Positions 1 through 7,803 of a stretch of 64,000 nucleotides of DNA are shown here, in pieces. The DNA lies in contig CALIUY010000005.1 in the NCBI GenBank assembly GCA_938048455.1, forward strand, positions 1 through 64,000. The letters run 5' to 3'. This DNA comes from an uncultured Desulfobacterales bacterium (lineage in GTDB: Bacteria > Desulfobacterota > Desulfobacteria > Desulfobacterales > SpSt-501). Numbering within the stretch: the first letter of the stretch is position 1; each line of letters opens with the position of its first letter. Position numbers and translations under genes: made by a program. Below the pieces are notes generated by a model that was not told the origin of the DNA, made no database searches, and saw only the letters and a list, made by a program, of their open reading frames with translations.

Positions 1-177
1 GAGCGCGGTCTCCAGGGCCTGGATGTCCATGCGCGCGCGGACCTGCTTGGCCTCCTCGGGTCGGCCCATCAGCTTGGGGGCGACGTACATCGCCAGAATC
101 CCCAGAATGATGATCACCACCATGATCTCGATCAGGGTGAATCCCCGATCGCCAACGATTCTGCCGTTTCGTTCCAT
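1..177 (-). CDS. gspG: Type II secretion major pseudopilin GspG, N-terminal part (runs off the window)
   Basis: The visible 59 residues carry a class III (prepilin) leader: a short polar N-terminus, then Gly followed by [17 protein letters not shown], with the Phe and the Glu at position 5 of the mature part that prepilin peptidase substrates share. The next residues ([13 protein letters not shown]) fit GspG better than minor pseudopilins. GspG polymerises into the periplasmic pseudopilus that pushes folded exoproteins through the outer membrane. AAGGAGG lies upstream of the ATG. It follows gspF on the same strand with a 62 nt gap, the usual F-G order. The C-terminal half lies outside the window. 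Confidence 0.9.
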   Translation of the reverse strand, partial: MERNGRIVGDRGFTLIEIMVVIIILGILAMYVAPKLMGRPEEAKQVRARMDIQALETAL

Positions 178-239
178 GATGCAGCCCTCCTTGCAGGGCA
201 AGCGGCCGTGAGGGTAGCGCCCTCGAGGCGCTCCGGGGT

Positions 240-1466
240 CTAACGAATGAGCTGGTTCATCTCGAAGATCGGCAGGCAGATCGAAAGCACGATGAACCCC
301 ACGGCGCAGCCCATCACGAGGATCATGACCGGTTCGAGGTAGGAGGTGAGGCGCAAGATCGTGGTTTCCACTTCATTTTCAAAGACATCGGCGATCTTGT
401 AAAGCATTTTTTCAAGCTCGCCCGACTGCTCGCCGACCTGGATCATCTGCACGGCAAGTCCGGGGAAGACCCCCGATTCGGAGAGCGCCAGCCACAGCGC
501 CCTTCCCTTGCCGACCTCGACGGCGGCGCGGGAGACGGCCTCGGCGAGCCGTTCGTTGCCGACGATGTTGCGCACGATGTCCAGCGCGGTGAGCAGCGTC
601 ACCCCGTTTTCCAGAAGCGAGCCGAGCGTTCGGCTGAAGCGGCCGACGGCGAGCTTGCGGATCAGGCCGCCCGCCCCCGGAAGCCTGAGCAGCCAGTCAT
701 CGAGGCGGCGGCGGCCGCCCGGGCTTTTCCGCCAGCGAGCCAACCCGAAGAGGGCCAGGGCAAGCAAAGCCGCGAGCATCCAGCCGTTTTCTTTCAGGAA
801 ATCGCTCGTCCCGATGAGGATCCGGGTTGCGGCCGGGAGCTGCTGTTTCATGTCGCTGAAGATCGTCGTGATCGTGGGCACGATGTAGGTGAGCAGGATC
901 ACCAGGACGATCGTTCCGAAGCAGAGCATGAAAACGGGGTAGGCGAGCGCGGCTTTGATGCGGTTGGCGAGCGCCTGCTGCTTCTCGGTGATCTCGGCGA
1001 GGCGTTCGAGCACGATTTCGAGGGTGCCCGAGGTTTCCCCCGCGCGCACCATGTTCACGTAGATCGGGGGAAAGACGGCGGGAAACTGCGAAAGCGCCTG
1101 GGCGAAGCCGTTGCCCTCGACGACCAGGTCTTTGACCCGGGCGAGGGTGCGCTTCAGGGCGAGCGCCTCGGTCTGGGCAAGCAGGGCGTCGAGCGCGGAG
1201 ACGAGCGGGAAGCCCGCCCCGATCAGGGTGGCGAGCTGGCGCGTCAGGATGGCGACTTGCGCGGGCTTGACCCGGCGGAAGATTTCGCTCAGGCGCGGGC
1301 GGCGGCTCTGCTTCGGCCCTGCCGCCTCTTTCGCCTCGCGGATCGAGACCGGGTATTTGCCGGCCGCGCGGAGCTTCTGCCGTGCGGCCGGCAATCCTTC
1401 GGCGTCGATTACGCCCGATGTGCTTTTGCCCCTGGCGTCGAGAGCCGTGTATTCGAAGACAGGCAT
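240..1466 (-). CDS. gspF: Type II secretion inner membrane platform protein GspF
   Basis: The 408-residue length and layout match GspF/PilC. The N-terminus [20 protein letters not shown] is typical. Two repeated T2SSF domains (about residues 70-195 and 275-400) surround membrane segments near 170-200, 222-242 and 375-400. The protein connects the cytoplasmic ATPase GspE to the pseudopilus. It is followed directly by gspG. No gspE precedes it here: the upstream gene is an unrelated acyl-CoA dehydrogenase, so the secretion genes are split or this is the edge of the locus. PilC of type IV pili is the alternative, but the gspG neighbour and the N-terminus favour GspF. Confidence 0.93.
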   Translation of the reverse strand: MPVFEYTALDARGKSTSGVIDAEGLPAARQKLRAAGKYPVSIREAKEAAGPKQSRRPRLSEIFRRVKPAQVAILTRQLATLIGAGFPLVSALDALLAQTEALALKRTLARVKDLVVEGNGFAQALSQFPAVFPPIYVNMVRAGETSGTLEIVLERLAEITEKQQALANRIKAALAYPVFMLCFGTIVLVILLTYIVPTITTIFSDMKQQLPAATRILIGTSDFLKENGWMLAALLALALFGLARWRKSPGGRRRLDDWLLRLPGAGGLIRKLAVGRFSRTLGSLLENGVTLLTALDIVRNIVGNERLAEAVSRAAVEVGKGRALWLALSESGVFPGLAVQMIQVGEQSGELEKMLYKIADVFENEVETTILRLTSYLEPVMILVMGCAVGFIVLSICLPIFEMNQLIR

Positions 1467-1576
1467 GAGGGTCTACTGAATCCGGAATGATTAAAACAGG
1501 ATATCAGGGAGTCAGGCAAAAGACAAGAATCGGCGGGATCCTCTCCTCGAAGTCGGGCCACTTCGGCAGGGCTCCT

Positions 1577-1624
1577 GCGGGAGGCCTTCCCCCGGAAAAG
1601 CGGGCCGGAGAAAAGGCCTCCCGC
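1577..1624 (-). terminator. 12-bp inverted repeat downstream of the leftward catabolic operon
   Basis: Perfect arms GCGGGAGGCCTT (1577-1588) and AAGGCCTCCCGC (1613-1624) are separated by 24 nt, starting 13 nt past the stop codon of the 3-hydroxyacyl-CoA dehydrogenase gene. No T-run follows on the minus strand, so it is a possible mRNA 3'-end stabiliser or weak terminator rather than a classical Rho-independent site. Confidence 0.5.
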
Positions 1625-1636
1625 GGGGGCGGTGGA

Positions 1637-2551
1637 TCAGCGGACGAAATCGGGGCGCAGGAAGGCGGGATCCGGGTAGGTGTAGAAGCCCTTGCCGCTC
1701 TTTACCCCGAGCTCCCCGCGGTCGATCATTTCCTTCAAGGCCTGAGGCGGGTGATCCTTGGGGTCCTTCGACTCGTTGTAGTAGACCATCTCGATGTCCC
1801 AGATGACGTCCAGCCCGACTTTATCCATGAGGGCGAAGGGACCCTCTTTCATGCCGGTGAAAATCATCCAGGCGCGATCGACGTCCTGGAAATCAACGTA
1901 GCCGTTTCCCCACATGAAGAGCACCTCGCGCTTGACCGCACGCCAGACGCGGTTGAAGCAGAAGCCGAGGAGCTCCTTCTTCACCGTGAGCGGGACGAAG
2001 CCGATCGAGCGCACCCAGGCGATGCCCGTCGCGAGCACCTCGGGCAGGGTGCGGCTTCCGCCCATCACGTCCACCATGTTGACGCCCTGCATGGGAAAAT
2101 AAAAATGAATGTTGAGCACCCGCTCGGGCCGGCCGCTCTCCTCCTCCAGGCGCGAAACCGGAATCGAGGAGCTGTTGGTGGCCAGGATCGCCCCCGGCGC
2201 CGCCCGGGAGGCGATTTCGCGCCAGACCGCTTTCTTGAGCTCGAGGTTCTCGGGCACGGCCTCGAGCACGAGCTCGGCTTTGGCGACCGCTTTTCCGAGA
2301 TCGCGGACATGGCGCACTTGCCGCGCGCACTCTTCCCAGCGGTTCCAGGGGATGAGCGGTTTGACTCCCTTGGCCTTGAGATCGGCGCGCAACTTTTCGA
2401 AGGTCTGCCGGAAGGCCCCCGGCCGCGGGTCGAAAACCGTGACCTCGTAGCCCGCGCGGGCGGCGATCATGGCGATCTGGGTTCCTTGGATGCCGGTTCC
2501 CACGACGGCGAAGCGCGGGAACGGAAGCGCAGTGGAGGATTTCTTCGGCAT
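1637..2551 (-). CDS. 3-hydroxyacyl-CoA dehydrogenase (3-hydroxybutyryl-CoA dehydrogenase type)
   Basis: This 304-residue protein has an N-terminal Rossmann domain with the dinucleotide motif VVGTGIQG (about residues 16-23) and an acidic residue ending the second strand (TVFD). The conserved NSSSIPVS and NIHFYFP segments follow; the His and Glu region of this family lies there. The C-terminal 3HCDH domain ends in GVKSGKGFYTYPDP. The expected reaction is NAD-dependent oxidation of an L-3-hydroxyacyl-CoA. The frame is open 20 codons further upstream, but GGGGAGGAA sits just before the MPKKSS start. It is the last gene of the SDR-TRAP operon. Chain-length preference cannot be read from sequence. 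Confidence 0.88.
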   Translation of the reverse strand: MPKKSSTALPFPRFAVVGTGIQGTQIAMIAARAGYEVTVFDPRPGAFRQTFEKLRADLKAKGVKPLIPWNRWEECARQVRHVRDLGKAVAKAELVLEAVPENLELKKAVWREIASRAAPGAILATNSSSIPVSRLEEESGRPERVLNIHFYFPMQGVNMVDVMGGSRTLPEVLATGIAWVRSIGFVPLTVKKELLGFCFNRVWRAVKREVLFMWGNGYVDFQDVDRAWMIFTGMKEGPFALMDKVGLDVIWDIEMVYYNESKDPKDHPPQALKEMIDRGELGVKSGKGFYTYPDPAFLRPDFVR

Positions 2552-2635
2552 GGGTTCCTCCCCGGGGTCCGGAAACGGCGGGCCCCTGGCGAAACGGGGC
2601 CCGCCGGTCAAGCGGTTGCGTCGAAGAGCGGGGGA

Positions 2636-3973
2636 TCACCCGAGGACCGAGGGCCCGAAAAACTTGGCCGGGGCCCAGAGGATGATCTCGGGGATGAAGA
2701 TGCACAGGATCAGCCCGACCCACTGCAGGATGACGAAAGGCACGACTCCTTTGTAGATGTGGTAGATGGTGATCTCCGGCGGCGAAATGCCCTTCAGGTA
2801 GAAAAGCGAGTAGCCGAACGGCGGCGTGAGGAAGGCCATCTGCAGGTTCACGCAGATGAGGGTGGCAAACCAGAGGCCGTTGAAGCCGAGCTCCTGGCTG
2901 ACGGGGGTGAAGATCGGGATGACGATCAAGAGAATCCCCAGCCAGTCGAGGAAGCAGCCGAGGAAGAAGACGATCGCCATCATGACGAAGAGCAGCGCGA
3001 TCGGGGGAAGCTTCGTTCCCAGCATGAAGTTGCTGATCGCATCCCCGCCTCCCAAGCCCATGAAGACCGCCTGGAAGGCGTTTCCTCCCAGAAAGAGGGT
3101 CATGATCATCGAGGTCGTGATCGTGGTCGACCAGCAGGCCTCTTTCATCATCTTCCAGGAAAACTTGCCGTAGCCGATGGTCATGATCACGGCTCCGAGC
3201 ACCCCCATTCCGGCCGCCTCGGTCGGAGTGGCGATTCCGGCGACGATGCTGCCGAGCACGATGAGCACGAGAATGATCGGCGGGACGATCGATTTGGCGA
3301 ACATCGCCGCCTTCTGGGCGCCGCTGTGGCTTCCGCTTGTCTCGGCCGGACCGTATTCGGGTTTGATCAGGCAGAGGACGATGATGTAGGCGATGTAGAG
3401 CGCCGAGAGGAGAAAGCCGGGCCCGAAGGCGGCGGCGTAGAGCCAGCCGACCGAGATCTGGCTCAGGCTGCCGTAGACCACCAGCATGATGCTCGGCGGG
3501 ATGAGGATTCCGAGGGTTCCCCCGGCGGTGATGCAACCCGCGATCAGCGGGATGTTGTAGCCCGCGCGCAAAAGGGCGGGGATGGCGAGCAACCCGATCG
3601 AGACGACGGTGGCGCCGACCACGCCCGCGGTGGCGGAAAAGATCGTGCAGGCGATGATGACCGCGATTCCCAGCCCGCCGCGCAATCTGCCCATGACGAT
3701 GTGCATGGTCTCGAAGAGCCGCTCGGCGATCCCCGAGGCGTCGAGCACCTGGGCCATCATGATGAAGAGCGGGACGGCGACCAGGACGTACTCCTCCATC
3801 ACCCCGTAGGCGCGGTTGGCGAGAAGGGCGAGCACGGCGTCGATCGAGCCCCCCCAGCCGATGACCCCGAAGACGACGCCCAGCAGCCCCAAGGTGAAGG
3901 CGAGCGGGTGGCCTAACAGGAGCCCCACGAAGAGCGTGAAGAACATGACGACGGCGAGGGTTTCCGGGCTCAT
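2636..3973 (-). CDS. dctM: TRAP transporter large permease (DctM type)
   Basis: This is a 445-residue polytopic membrane protein with about 12 hydrophobic segments and family hallmarks such as the N-terminal LAVVMFFTLFVGLLLGHPLA and GGTLGILIPPSIMLVVYG. It forms the Na+-dependent translocation channel of a TRAP uptake system with the small permease and the periplasmic binding protein encoded next to it. The start was chosen at MSPETL, preceded by GGGGGAGAA and overlapping the dctQ stop codon (ATGA), which implies translational coupling. A longer upstream frame exists but lies inside dctQ. Confidence 0.95.
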   Translation of the reverse strand: MSPETLAVVMFFTLFVGLLLGHPLAFTLGLLGVVFGVIGWGGSIDAVLALLANRAYGVMEEYVLVAVPLFIMMAQVLDASGIAERLFETMHIVMGRLRGGLGIAVIIACTIFSATAGVVGATVVSIGLLAIPALLRAGYNIPLIAGCITAGGTLGILIPPSIMLVVYGSLSQISVGWLYAAAFGPGFLLSALYIAYIIVLCLIKPEYGPAETSGSHSGAQKAAMFAKSIVPPIILVLIVLGSIVAGIATPTEAAGMGVLGAVIMTIGYGKFSWKMMKEACWSTTITTSMIMTLFLGGNAFQAVFMGLGGGDAISNFMLGTKLPPIALLFVMMAIVFFLGCFLDWLGILLIVIPIFTPVSQELGFNGLWFATLICVNLQMAFLTPPFGYSLFYLKGISPPEITIYHIYKGVVPFVILQWVGLILCIFIPEIILWAPAKFFGPSVLG

Positions 3974-4473
3974 AGCTTCTCCCCCTTCAGCTGGTACCAC
4001 TCTTTGACGAAGTTCGCGAACCCTTGGAGGAAGAGCAGGAAGAGCGATACCGGGATCACGGTCTTGTAGGGGTAGAGCGGCGGCTTCCAGGCGCTCCAGC
4101 TGTGCTCCCAGTTGGTCCAGGACTTGGCCGCATACTCGGTTCCGGCCCACAGGAGCGCCCCCACGAAGGGGACGAAGACGAGCCAGTAGGTGATCAGGCG
4201 CAGCACGAGCTGCGCCTTGGGGGGGAGCTGGAGGGTGATGACGTCGATGCGCACGTGCCGGTCGAGGCAGAGGGTCGCCGCCATGGCCATCATGTAGTTG
4301 AAGCCGTAGAGGTAGATCGTCACCTCGAAGGCCCAGACGGTCGGCATGTTGAAGAGCTTGCGCATGAAGACCTCGTAGCAGACGACGAGGAAAAGCGGGA
4401 TCATCGCATAGGAAGTGACCCGGCCGACGAAGAGGTTGAAGGCATCGACGGCGCGGACGAAGGATTTGAGCAT
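3970..4473 (-). CDS. dctQ: TRAP transporter small permease (DctQ type)
   Basis: The 167-residue protein has four hydrophobic segments, as expected for the small TRAP membrane subunit that packs against DctM. The N-terminal FNLFVGRVTSYAMIPLF and the central YMMAMAATLCLDRHVRIDV are typical family signatures. It overlaps dctM by 4 nt (ATGA). A strong stem-loop at 4510-4543 separates it from dctP upstream. Confidence 0.92.
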   Translation of the reverse strand: MLKSFVRAVDAFNLFVGRVTSYAMIPLFLVVCYEVFMRKLFNMPTVWAFEVTIYLYGFNYMMAMAATLCLDRHVRIDVITLQLPPKAQLVLRLITYWLVFVPFVGALLWAGTEYAAKSWTNWEHSWSAWKPPLYPYKTVIPVSLFLLFLQGFANFVKEWYQLKGEKL

Positions 4474-4509
4474 GGGGGAATCCTTTCCTGCCGGTATTGC
4501 CGGAAGCGG

Positions 4510-4543
4510 CCGTCCCGCGGCGGGGACCTCCGCCGCGGGACGG
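4510..4543 (-). promoter_or_regulatory. Intercistronic stem-loop between dctP and dctQ
   Basis: Perfect 14-bp arms CCGTCCCGCGGCGG (4510-4523) and CCGCCGCGGGACGG (4530-4543) surround a 6-nt loop. It lies 11 nt past the dctP stop codon. No T-run follows in the direction of transcription, so read-through with mRNA stabilisation of the upstream dctP is the likely role. This would give excess periplasmic binding protein over membrane permease. The role is inference. Confidence 0.65.
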
Positions 4544-4553
4544 GGGAAGAAGC

Positions 4554-5720
4554 TTACTGCAGCAGGCGTCCTTTCAGGACGTCTTCCTTCGGCCAGGGGG
4601 CCACGCGGCCGCGCAGATCACGCCACTTCGCATATTCGCGCTTGAATTCTTCCTGCGAGTCGAGAACCTTCTTCACGTCCGGGTTCTTCGCCGCCAGCTC
4701 GTCCAGGTAGGCGAAGGAGACCTTGGCGAACTCGACGATCGCCGCGTCGTCCATCTTCACGAACTCGGTGGATTTCTCCATGATTTTCAAAGCTTCGATG
4801 TTCAGGTTCTCCTGCCAGGCCCAGGCCCAGAGCTGGGTCTCCTTGGCCGCGGTCTCGACGATGATCTGCAGGTCCTCGGGCAGCTCGTCCCACTTCTTCT
4901 TGTTGAAGACGACATCGAACTGGCAGGAGGGTTGGTGGACGCCGGGCTCGATCACGTACTTGGTGATCTCGTGGAAGCCGGAGGGGATGTTCGCGGCCGG
5001 GGTGCTGAACTCGCAGGCGTCGATGACGCCGCGCTCGAGGGCGAGGTAGATCTCCGGACCGGGAAGCGGGGTGACCGAGACCCCCATGCGGGTGAGGATG
5101 TCCATGTACCAGCCGACCGTGCGCACCTTCATGCCTTTGAAGTCGTCGAGCTTGGTCGCCTTCTTGTTCGAGTGCAGGCCGAGCTCCTGGCCGACGTTGC
5201 CGCAGAAGAAGGGCACCAGCCCGTAGCGGCCGTAGAGCTCGTCGAACATCTCCTTTCCGCCGCGCTCGTAGTACCAGATGTTGTAGCCCTCGGCGTCCAG
5301 TCCGAAGGGGACGGAGGCGAAGGCGACGAAGGCCTCGTTTCGGCCTTTCCAGTAGCCGGGCCAGGAATGGAAGGCATCGAGCGTTCCCTTGGCGGTCGCC
5401 TCGAAGATCTCCATCGCCGGGACGATCGCGCCGGTCGGGAAGACCTTGATGTTCAGCCGTCCGCCGGAGCAGCCGCGGACGGTGTCGGCGAAATGCATCG
5501 CCATGTCATGGAAGTTCAACCCCCCCCACGGGTCGCTCATGCGCCAGTTGAAGGTCTTGTTCGAGGTTTCGAACTTCTTGTTCGCCCACTCCTTGATGCG
5601 CTTGTCCTCGCCGAACTTCTCGATCTTTTTCTTCTGCTGGGCGAAACTATCGCCGGGAAGGGCCGCAACCAGGGCCGCGGCGGTGAAGACGACCAGCAAC
5701 GCGATGGCAAGTTTCTTCAT
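4554..5720 (-). CDS. dctP: TRAP transporter periplasmic solute-binding protein (DctP family)
   Basis: The 388-residue protein begins with a classical signal peptide (MKKLAIALLVVFTAAALVA, cleavage probably after SFA). The family core follows: WGGLNFHDMAMHFADTVRGCSGGRLNIKVFPTG, a mid-region LDDFKGMKVRT with the conserved Arg that usually contacts the substrate carboxylate, and GVIDACEFSTPAANIPSGFHEI. The subgroup with these features often carries 2-oxo or hydroxy acids and other monocarboxylates, but the ligand is not determined. GGGAGGAAAG precedes the ATG. Confidence 0.93.
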   Translation of the reverse strand: MKKLAIALLVVFTAAALVAALPGDSFAQQKKKIEKFGEDKRIKEWANKKFETSNKTFNWRMSDPWGGLNFHDMAMHFADTVRGCSGGRLNIKVFPTGAIVPAMEIFEATAKGTLDAFHSWPGYWKGRNEAFVAFASVPFGLDAEGYNIWYYERGGKEMFDELYGRYGLVPFFCGNVGQELGLHSNKKATKLDDFKGMKVRTVGWYMDILTRMGVSVTPLPGPEIYLALERGVIDACEFSTPAANIPSGFHEITKYVIEPGVHQPSCQFDVVFNKKKWDELPEDLQIIVETAAKETQLWAWAWQENLNIEALKIMEKSTEFVKMDDAAIVEFAKVSFAYLDELAAKNPDVKKVLDSQEEFKREYAKWRDLRGRVAPWPKEDVLKGRLLQ

Positions 5721-5790
5721 TTGCTTTCCTCCCTCGAAGACGTTGGGGTTCGGCTGGATGGGTTTCAGGCTCCGGGGCTGCAGGGCCTCT

Positions 5791-5820
5791 CTAAGCAGCG
5801 ACCACCTCCTTTCGCGTCAT
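5791..5820 (-). other. Possible 9-codon leader ORF with an embedded strong Shine-Dalgarno, upstream of dctP
   Basis: On the minus strand an ATG at 5820 opens MTRKEVVAA and a TAG at 5791. Inside it lies AAAGGAGGTGG (5802-5812), almost perfectly complementary to the 16S anti-Shine-Dalgarno, yet no annotated start codon follows at the right distance. It may be a leader peptide, a relic of a lost start, or a ribosome standby or mRNA-stabilising site. It sits about 70 nt before the real dctP ribosome binding site. Confidence 0.25.
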
Positions 5821-5823
5821 GGG

Positions 5824-5844
5824 GTGCGGCCCGGAAGGCCGCAC
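5824..5844 (-). promoter_or_regulatory. Intercistronic stem-loop between the small membrane protein gene and dctP
   Basis: Arms GTGCGGCC (5824-5831) and GGCCGCAC (5837-5844) surround a 5-nt loop, immediately after the stop codon of the upstream gene (5850). There is no T-run. It is one of three hairpins that fall at gene borders of this operon. Confidence 0.45.
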
Positions 5845-5849
5845 GCGGT

Positions 5850-6158
5850 TCAGAAGTTGAGCGACCCCGGCCGCTTGAGCAGAAAATAACCGTCGGCCGG
5901 GGTCCGGGCGACGATTCCGGCTTGTAGCAGGGCCGCGACGGCCTTGGGCCGGAAATCGCGCAGGCCGATGCGGAAGAACTGGGTCCGGGCGTAGGGCAGC
6001 GCGACCGCCGTGTCGGCGCTGTAGGCCTTGCGGCGGTCGAGATCGGCGACCACCCAGCGCGCCGCGCGCTTGATGCGCCAGCCTACGACCATCTGGGTGA
6101 GCACATACACCACGACCAGAAGGAGCAGGCCGAGAATGATCTGCACCGTTTCGGGCAT
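5850..6158 (-). CDS. Small single-pass membrane protein of unknown function
   Basis: The 102-residue protein has one N-terminal transmembrane segment (about residues 5-26, QIILGLLLLVVVYVLTQMVV) followed by a basic stretch (RIKRAARW), which suggests N-out/C-in topology with a cytoplasmic domain of about 70 residues. The soluble part (FRPKAVAALLQAGIVARTPADGYFLL) looks like a helix followed by a small beta-wing and could be winged-helix-like, but I do not recognise the family. AGGA precedes the ATG. It lies between the SDR gene and dctP in the same direction, so it is probably co-expressed with the uptake system. Confidence 0.72.
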   Translation of the reverse strand: MPETVQIILGLLLLVVVYVLTQMVVGWRIKRAARWVVADLDRRKAYSADTAVALPYARTQFFRIGLRDFRPKAVAALLQAGIVARTPADGYFLLKRPGSLNF

Positions 6159-6182
6159 ATGCTGATTCCTGAAGGGGGTTCA

Positions 6183-6219
6183 GCCGCCGAGGCGGCGTTT
6201 TCTCGATGGGGGATCCCCC
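6183..6219 (-). promoter_or_regulatory. Two small inverted repeats between the SDR gene and the small membrane protein gene
   Basis: GCCGCC/GGCGGC (6183-6188 and 6191-6196) and the palindrome GGGGGATCCCCC (6208-6219) lie in the 77-nt gap after the SDR stop codon. Neither is followed by a T-run on the minus strand. They may act as mRNA processing or stabilising elements. Confidence 0.4.
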
Positions 6220-6235
6220 TTTTAAGAGACCGCAT

Positions 6236-7075
6236 TCAGTAAGTCAAGACGACACCGCCGTCGAAGAGCAGATCCCCGCCGACCAGGAAGCGTGCATGGC
6301 GGGAGAAACCGAAAAGGAAAAGGTTCGCCACTTCGATCGGGTTCATCATCTCCTTGATGCGCGATTTTCCGAGCATGACCTCGCGCACCACCTCCTCGGG
6401 GGTGATGCCGCGTTGGGCGGCCTGGGCCGGGATCTGGTTCAGCGCCAGCGGCGTTTTGATGAAGCCCGTGCTCACCGTGAAGGAGCGGATCCTGCCCTCC
6501 CCCTCGGCCGAGATGGACTGGGCGAGCGCGCGCAGGCCGAACTTGGTGATGTTGTAGACAGGTTTGTTTTTGGTGCAGATGTGGGCGTGGATCGAGGCCA
6601 TGTGGCCGATCACGCCCGTTCCGCCGGGGCTGTTGCGCATGTGCGGGATCACGAGCTTGGAGAGCAGAAAGGGCGCGCGCAGCATCAGGCGCTGCATCCG
6701 GTCGTACATGTCCATGGGGAAGTTTTCGATGCTGTCGATGTGCTGGATGCCGGCGATGTTCGCGAGAAACTTGATCGCCCCCAGGCGGGCGGCGTCGGCG
6801 ACACAGCGGCCGACCTCCTCGTCGTCCAAGAGATCGCAACGCATGAAGATCATCTGCCCGCCGAGATCCCGGGCCATTTTTTGCGTTTTTTTGCCTTCCT
6901 TTTCGTTGATGTCGAGCCCGACGGTCATGAGCTGGTTGGCCGCGGCGGCGATCGCCGTCGCCCGGCCGATTCCCGTGCCGGCGCCGGTCACGATGCAGAC
7001 GTTCTGAACGCAGAAGTCCTTGTCCTGGAGGGTCAGGATCTGGTCGGGGGTGATTTCCGGCTCGCGAATTTCCAT
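6236..7075 (-). CDS. Short-chain dehydrogenase, 3-hydroxybutyrate dehydrogenase-like
   Basis: The 279-residue classical SDR carries the cofactor motif TGAGTGIG (residues 30-37). After the second strand comes GLDIN, whose Asp favours NAD over NADP. The structural motif is NIAGIQHIDSIENFP, and the catalytic triad is Ser161, Tyr174 and Lys178 (YNITK). The AGIQH stretch is strongly reminiscent of D-3-hydroxybutyrate dehydrogenases. An N-terminal extension of about 20 residues precedes the Rossmann fold. GGGAGGA lies upstream of the ATG. It is the first gene of the leftward TRAP operon and lies about 145 nt from the predicted sigma-54 start site. The likely job is interconversion of a 3-hydroxy acid and its 3-oxo acid. 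Confidence 0.85.
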   Translation of the reverse strand: MEIREPEITPDQILTLQDKDFCVQNVCIVTGAGTGIGRATAIAAAANQLMTVGLDINEKEGKKTQKMARDLGGQMIFMRCDLLDDEEVGRCVADAARLGAIKFLANIAGIQHIDSIENFPMDMYDRMQRLMLRAPFLLSKLVIPHMRNSPGGTGVIGHMASIHAHICTKNKPVYNITKFGLRALAQSISAEGEGRIRSFTVSTGFIKTPLALNQIPAQAAQRGITPEEVVREVMLGKSRIKEMMNPIEVANLFLFGFSRHARFLVGGDLLFDGGVVLTY

Positions 7076-7230
7076 GAGTGCTCCGTCCTCCCGCGGGGTG
7101 GTTGTTTCCGCCGGCTGATGCCAATCGATTACGACGGCACGACCTTGCGCCTCTCCTCAGGCAAAGCGATCCAGGATCTGAAGGGGAAAGCGAAAGCTGA
7201 AGACCGGTTCAGTCCTGATGCGGGAAGAAA

Positions 7231-7246
7231 AGCAAATCCTGCGCCA
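7231..7246 (-). promoter_or_regulatory. Sigma-54 (-24/-12) promoter for the leftward SDR-TRAP-dehydrogenase operon
   Basis: Reading the minus strand: TGGCGCA (7246-7240), four bases, then TTGCT (7235-7231). The GG and GC dinucleotides are 10 nt apart, exactly as in the RpoN consensus TGGCACG-N4-TTGCW. Transcription would start near 7220, leaving a leader of about 145 nt before the SDR gene. It mirrors a second sigma-54 site at 7727-7742 on the other strand. Confidence 0.75.
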
Positions 7247-7726
7247 GTGCCCGGTAAAAACCGAGCCGAAATCCACGTAGAAATTTTTCGCTGCAATTTA
7301 TTTGGGTTATGCGGAATTCCCCTCATGCCGGACTCTGCTGCAAGATCCTAATCGCCCCAAAAAACGTATCAAATAATATACATGTCACCTTTTGCTACTT
7401 TTTAGGCCTCACTTTGAGGTTGGAAATAGAAGAGTAGTGAAGAATAACGAGTAAAAACAATGGATAAAAATCGTGATGCCCCAAAACAGCATTTTATTTT
7501 GTATCAATTAGAATACACTTCAACCGCGATCTTGCCGCTCGTTGCAAGCCTTTTCCCCCGGCCATGGTCAGCCGAAATTGTAGGTCAACACTTAAATTAC
7601 AACGAGTTGGGCTGGGATGCGGCCCGCGGCGACACCCCTCCGGATGCCGCCACGGGGGGAAGTCGGCGGAGGATTCAAAATCAAATCAACTAATTGTTTT
7701 TATGAATAATCCTTGATGTCCTAAAA
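7247..7726. promoter_or_regulatory. AT-rich divergent control region between two sigma-54 promoters
   Basis: This 480-nt stretch has no convincing gene, and much of it (about 7260-7560 and 7670-7726) is far richer in A+T than the rest of the window. It separates the two divergent RpoN-type promoters, so it should hold the upstream activator sites and bend sites (IHF-like) needed for enhancer-binding proteins. A visible inverted repeat is CCTCA-CTT-TGAGG (7407-7419). An open frame of 77 codons at 7460-7693 has atypical composition and no ribosome binding site, and is not called. No activator gene is present nearby. Confidence 0.55.
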
Positions 7727-7742
7727 TGGCATGTTAATTGCT
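7727..7742 (+). promoter_or_regulatory. Sigma-54 (-24/-12) promoter for the CoA-transferase operon
   Basis: TGGCATG (7727-7733), four bases (TTAA), then TTGCT (7738-7742). The invariant GG (7728-7729) and GC (7740-7741) are separated by 10 nt, matching the RpoN consensus with one substitution in the TGGCACG element. The expected transcription start is near 7753, about 50 nt before the ATG at 7804. Confidence 0.8.
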
Positions 7743-7803
7743 TAAGGCTATTTTGGAAACGGCTCACCCGTGCAGGATCCAAACAACTTCGGAGGGCAGG
7801 ACG

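Noticed and set aside
1487-3916. A rightward open frame of 809 codons
   Set aside because: It is the antisense shadow of the HCDH and DctM genes; composition is Asp/Glu/His/Arg-rich without domains, and it has no ribosome binding site.
7460-7693. Open frame of 77 codons in the divergent control region
   Set aside because: No ribosome binding site, no recognisable domain, atypical composition, and it overlaps the presumed activator-binding region; treated as non-coding.
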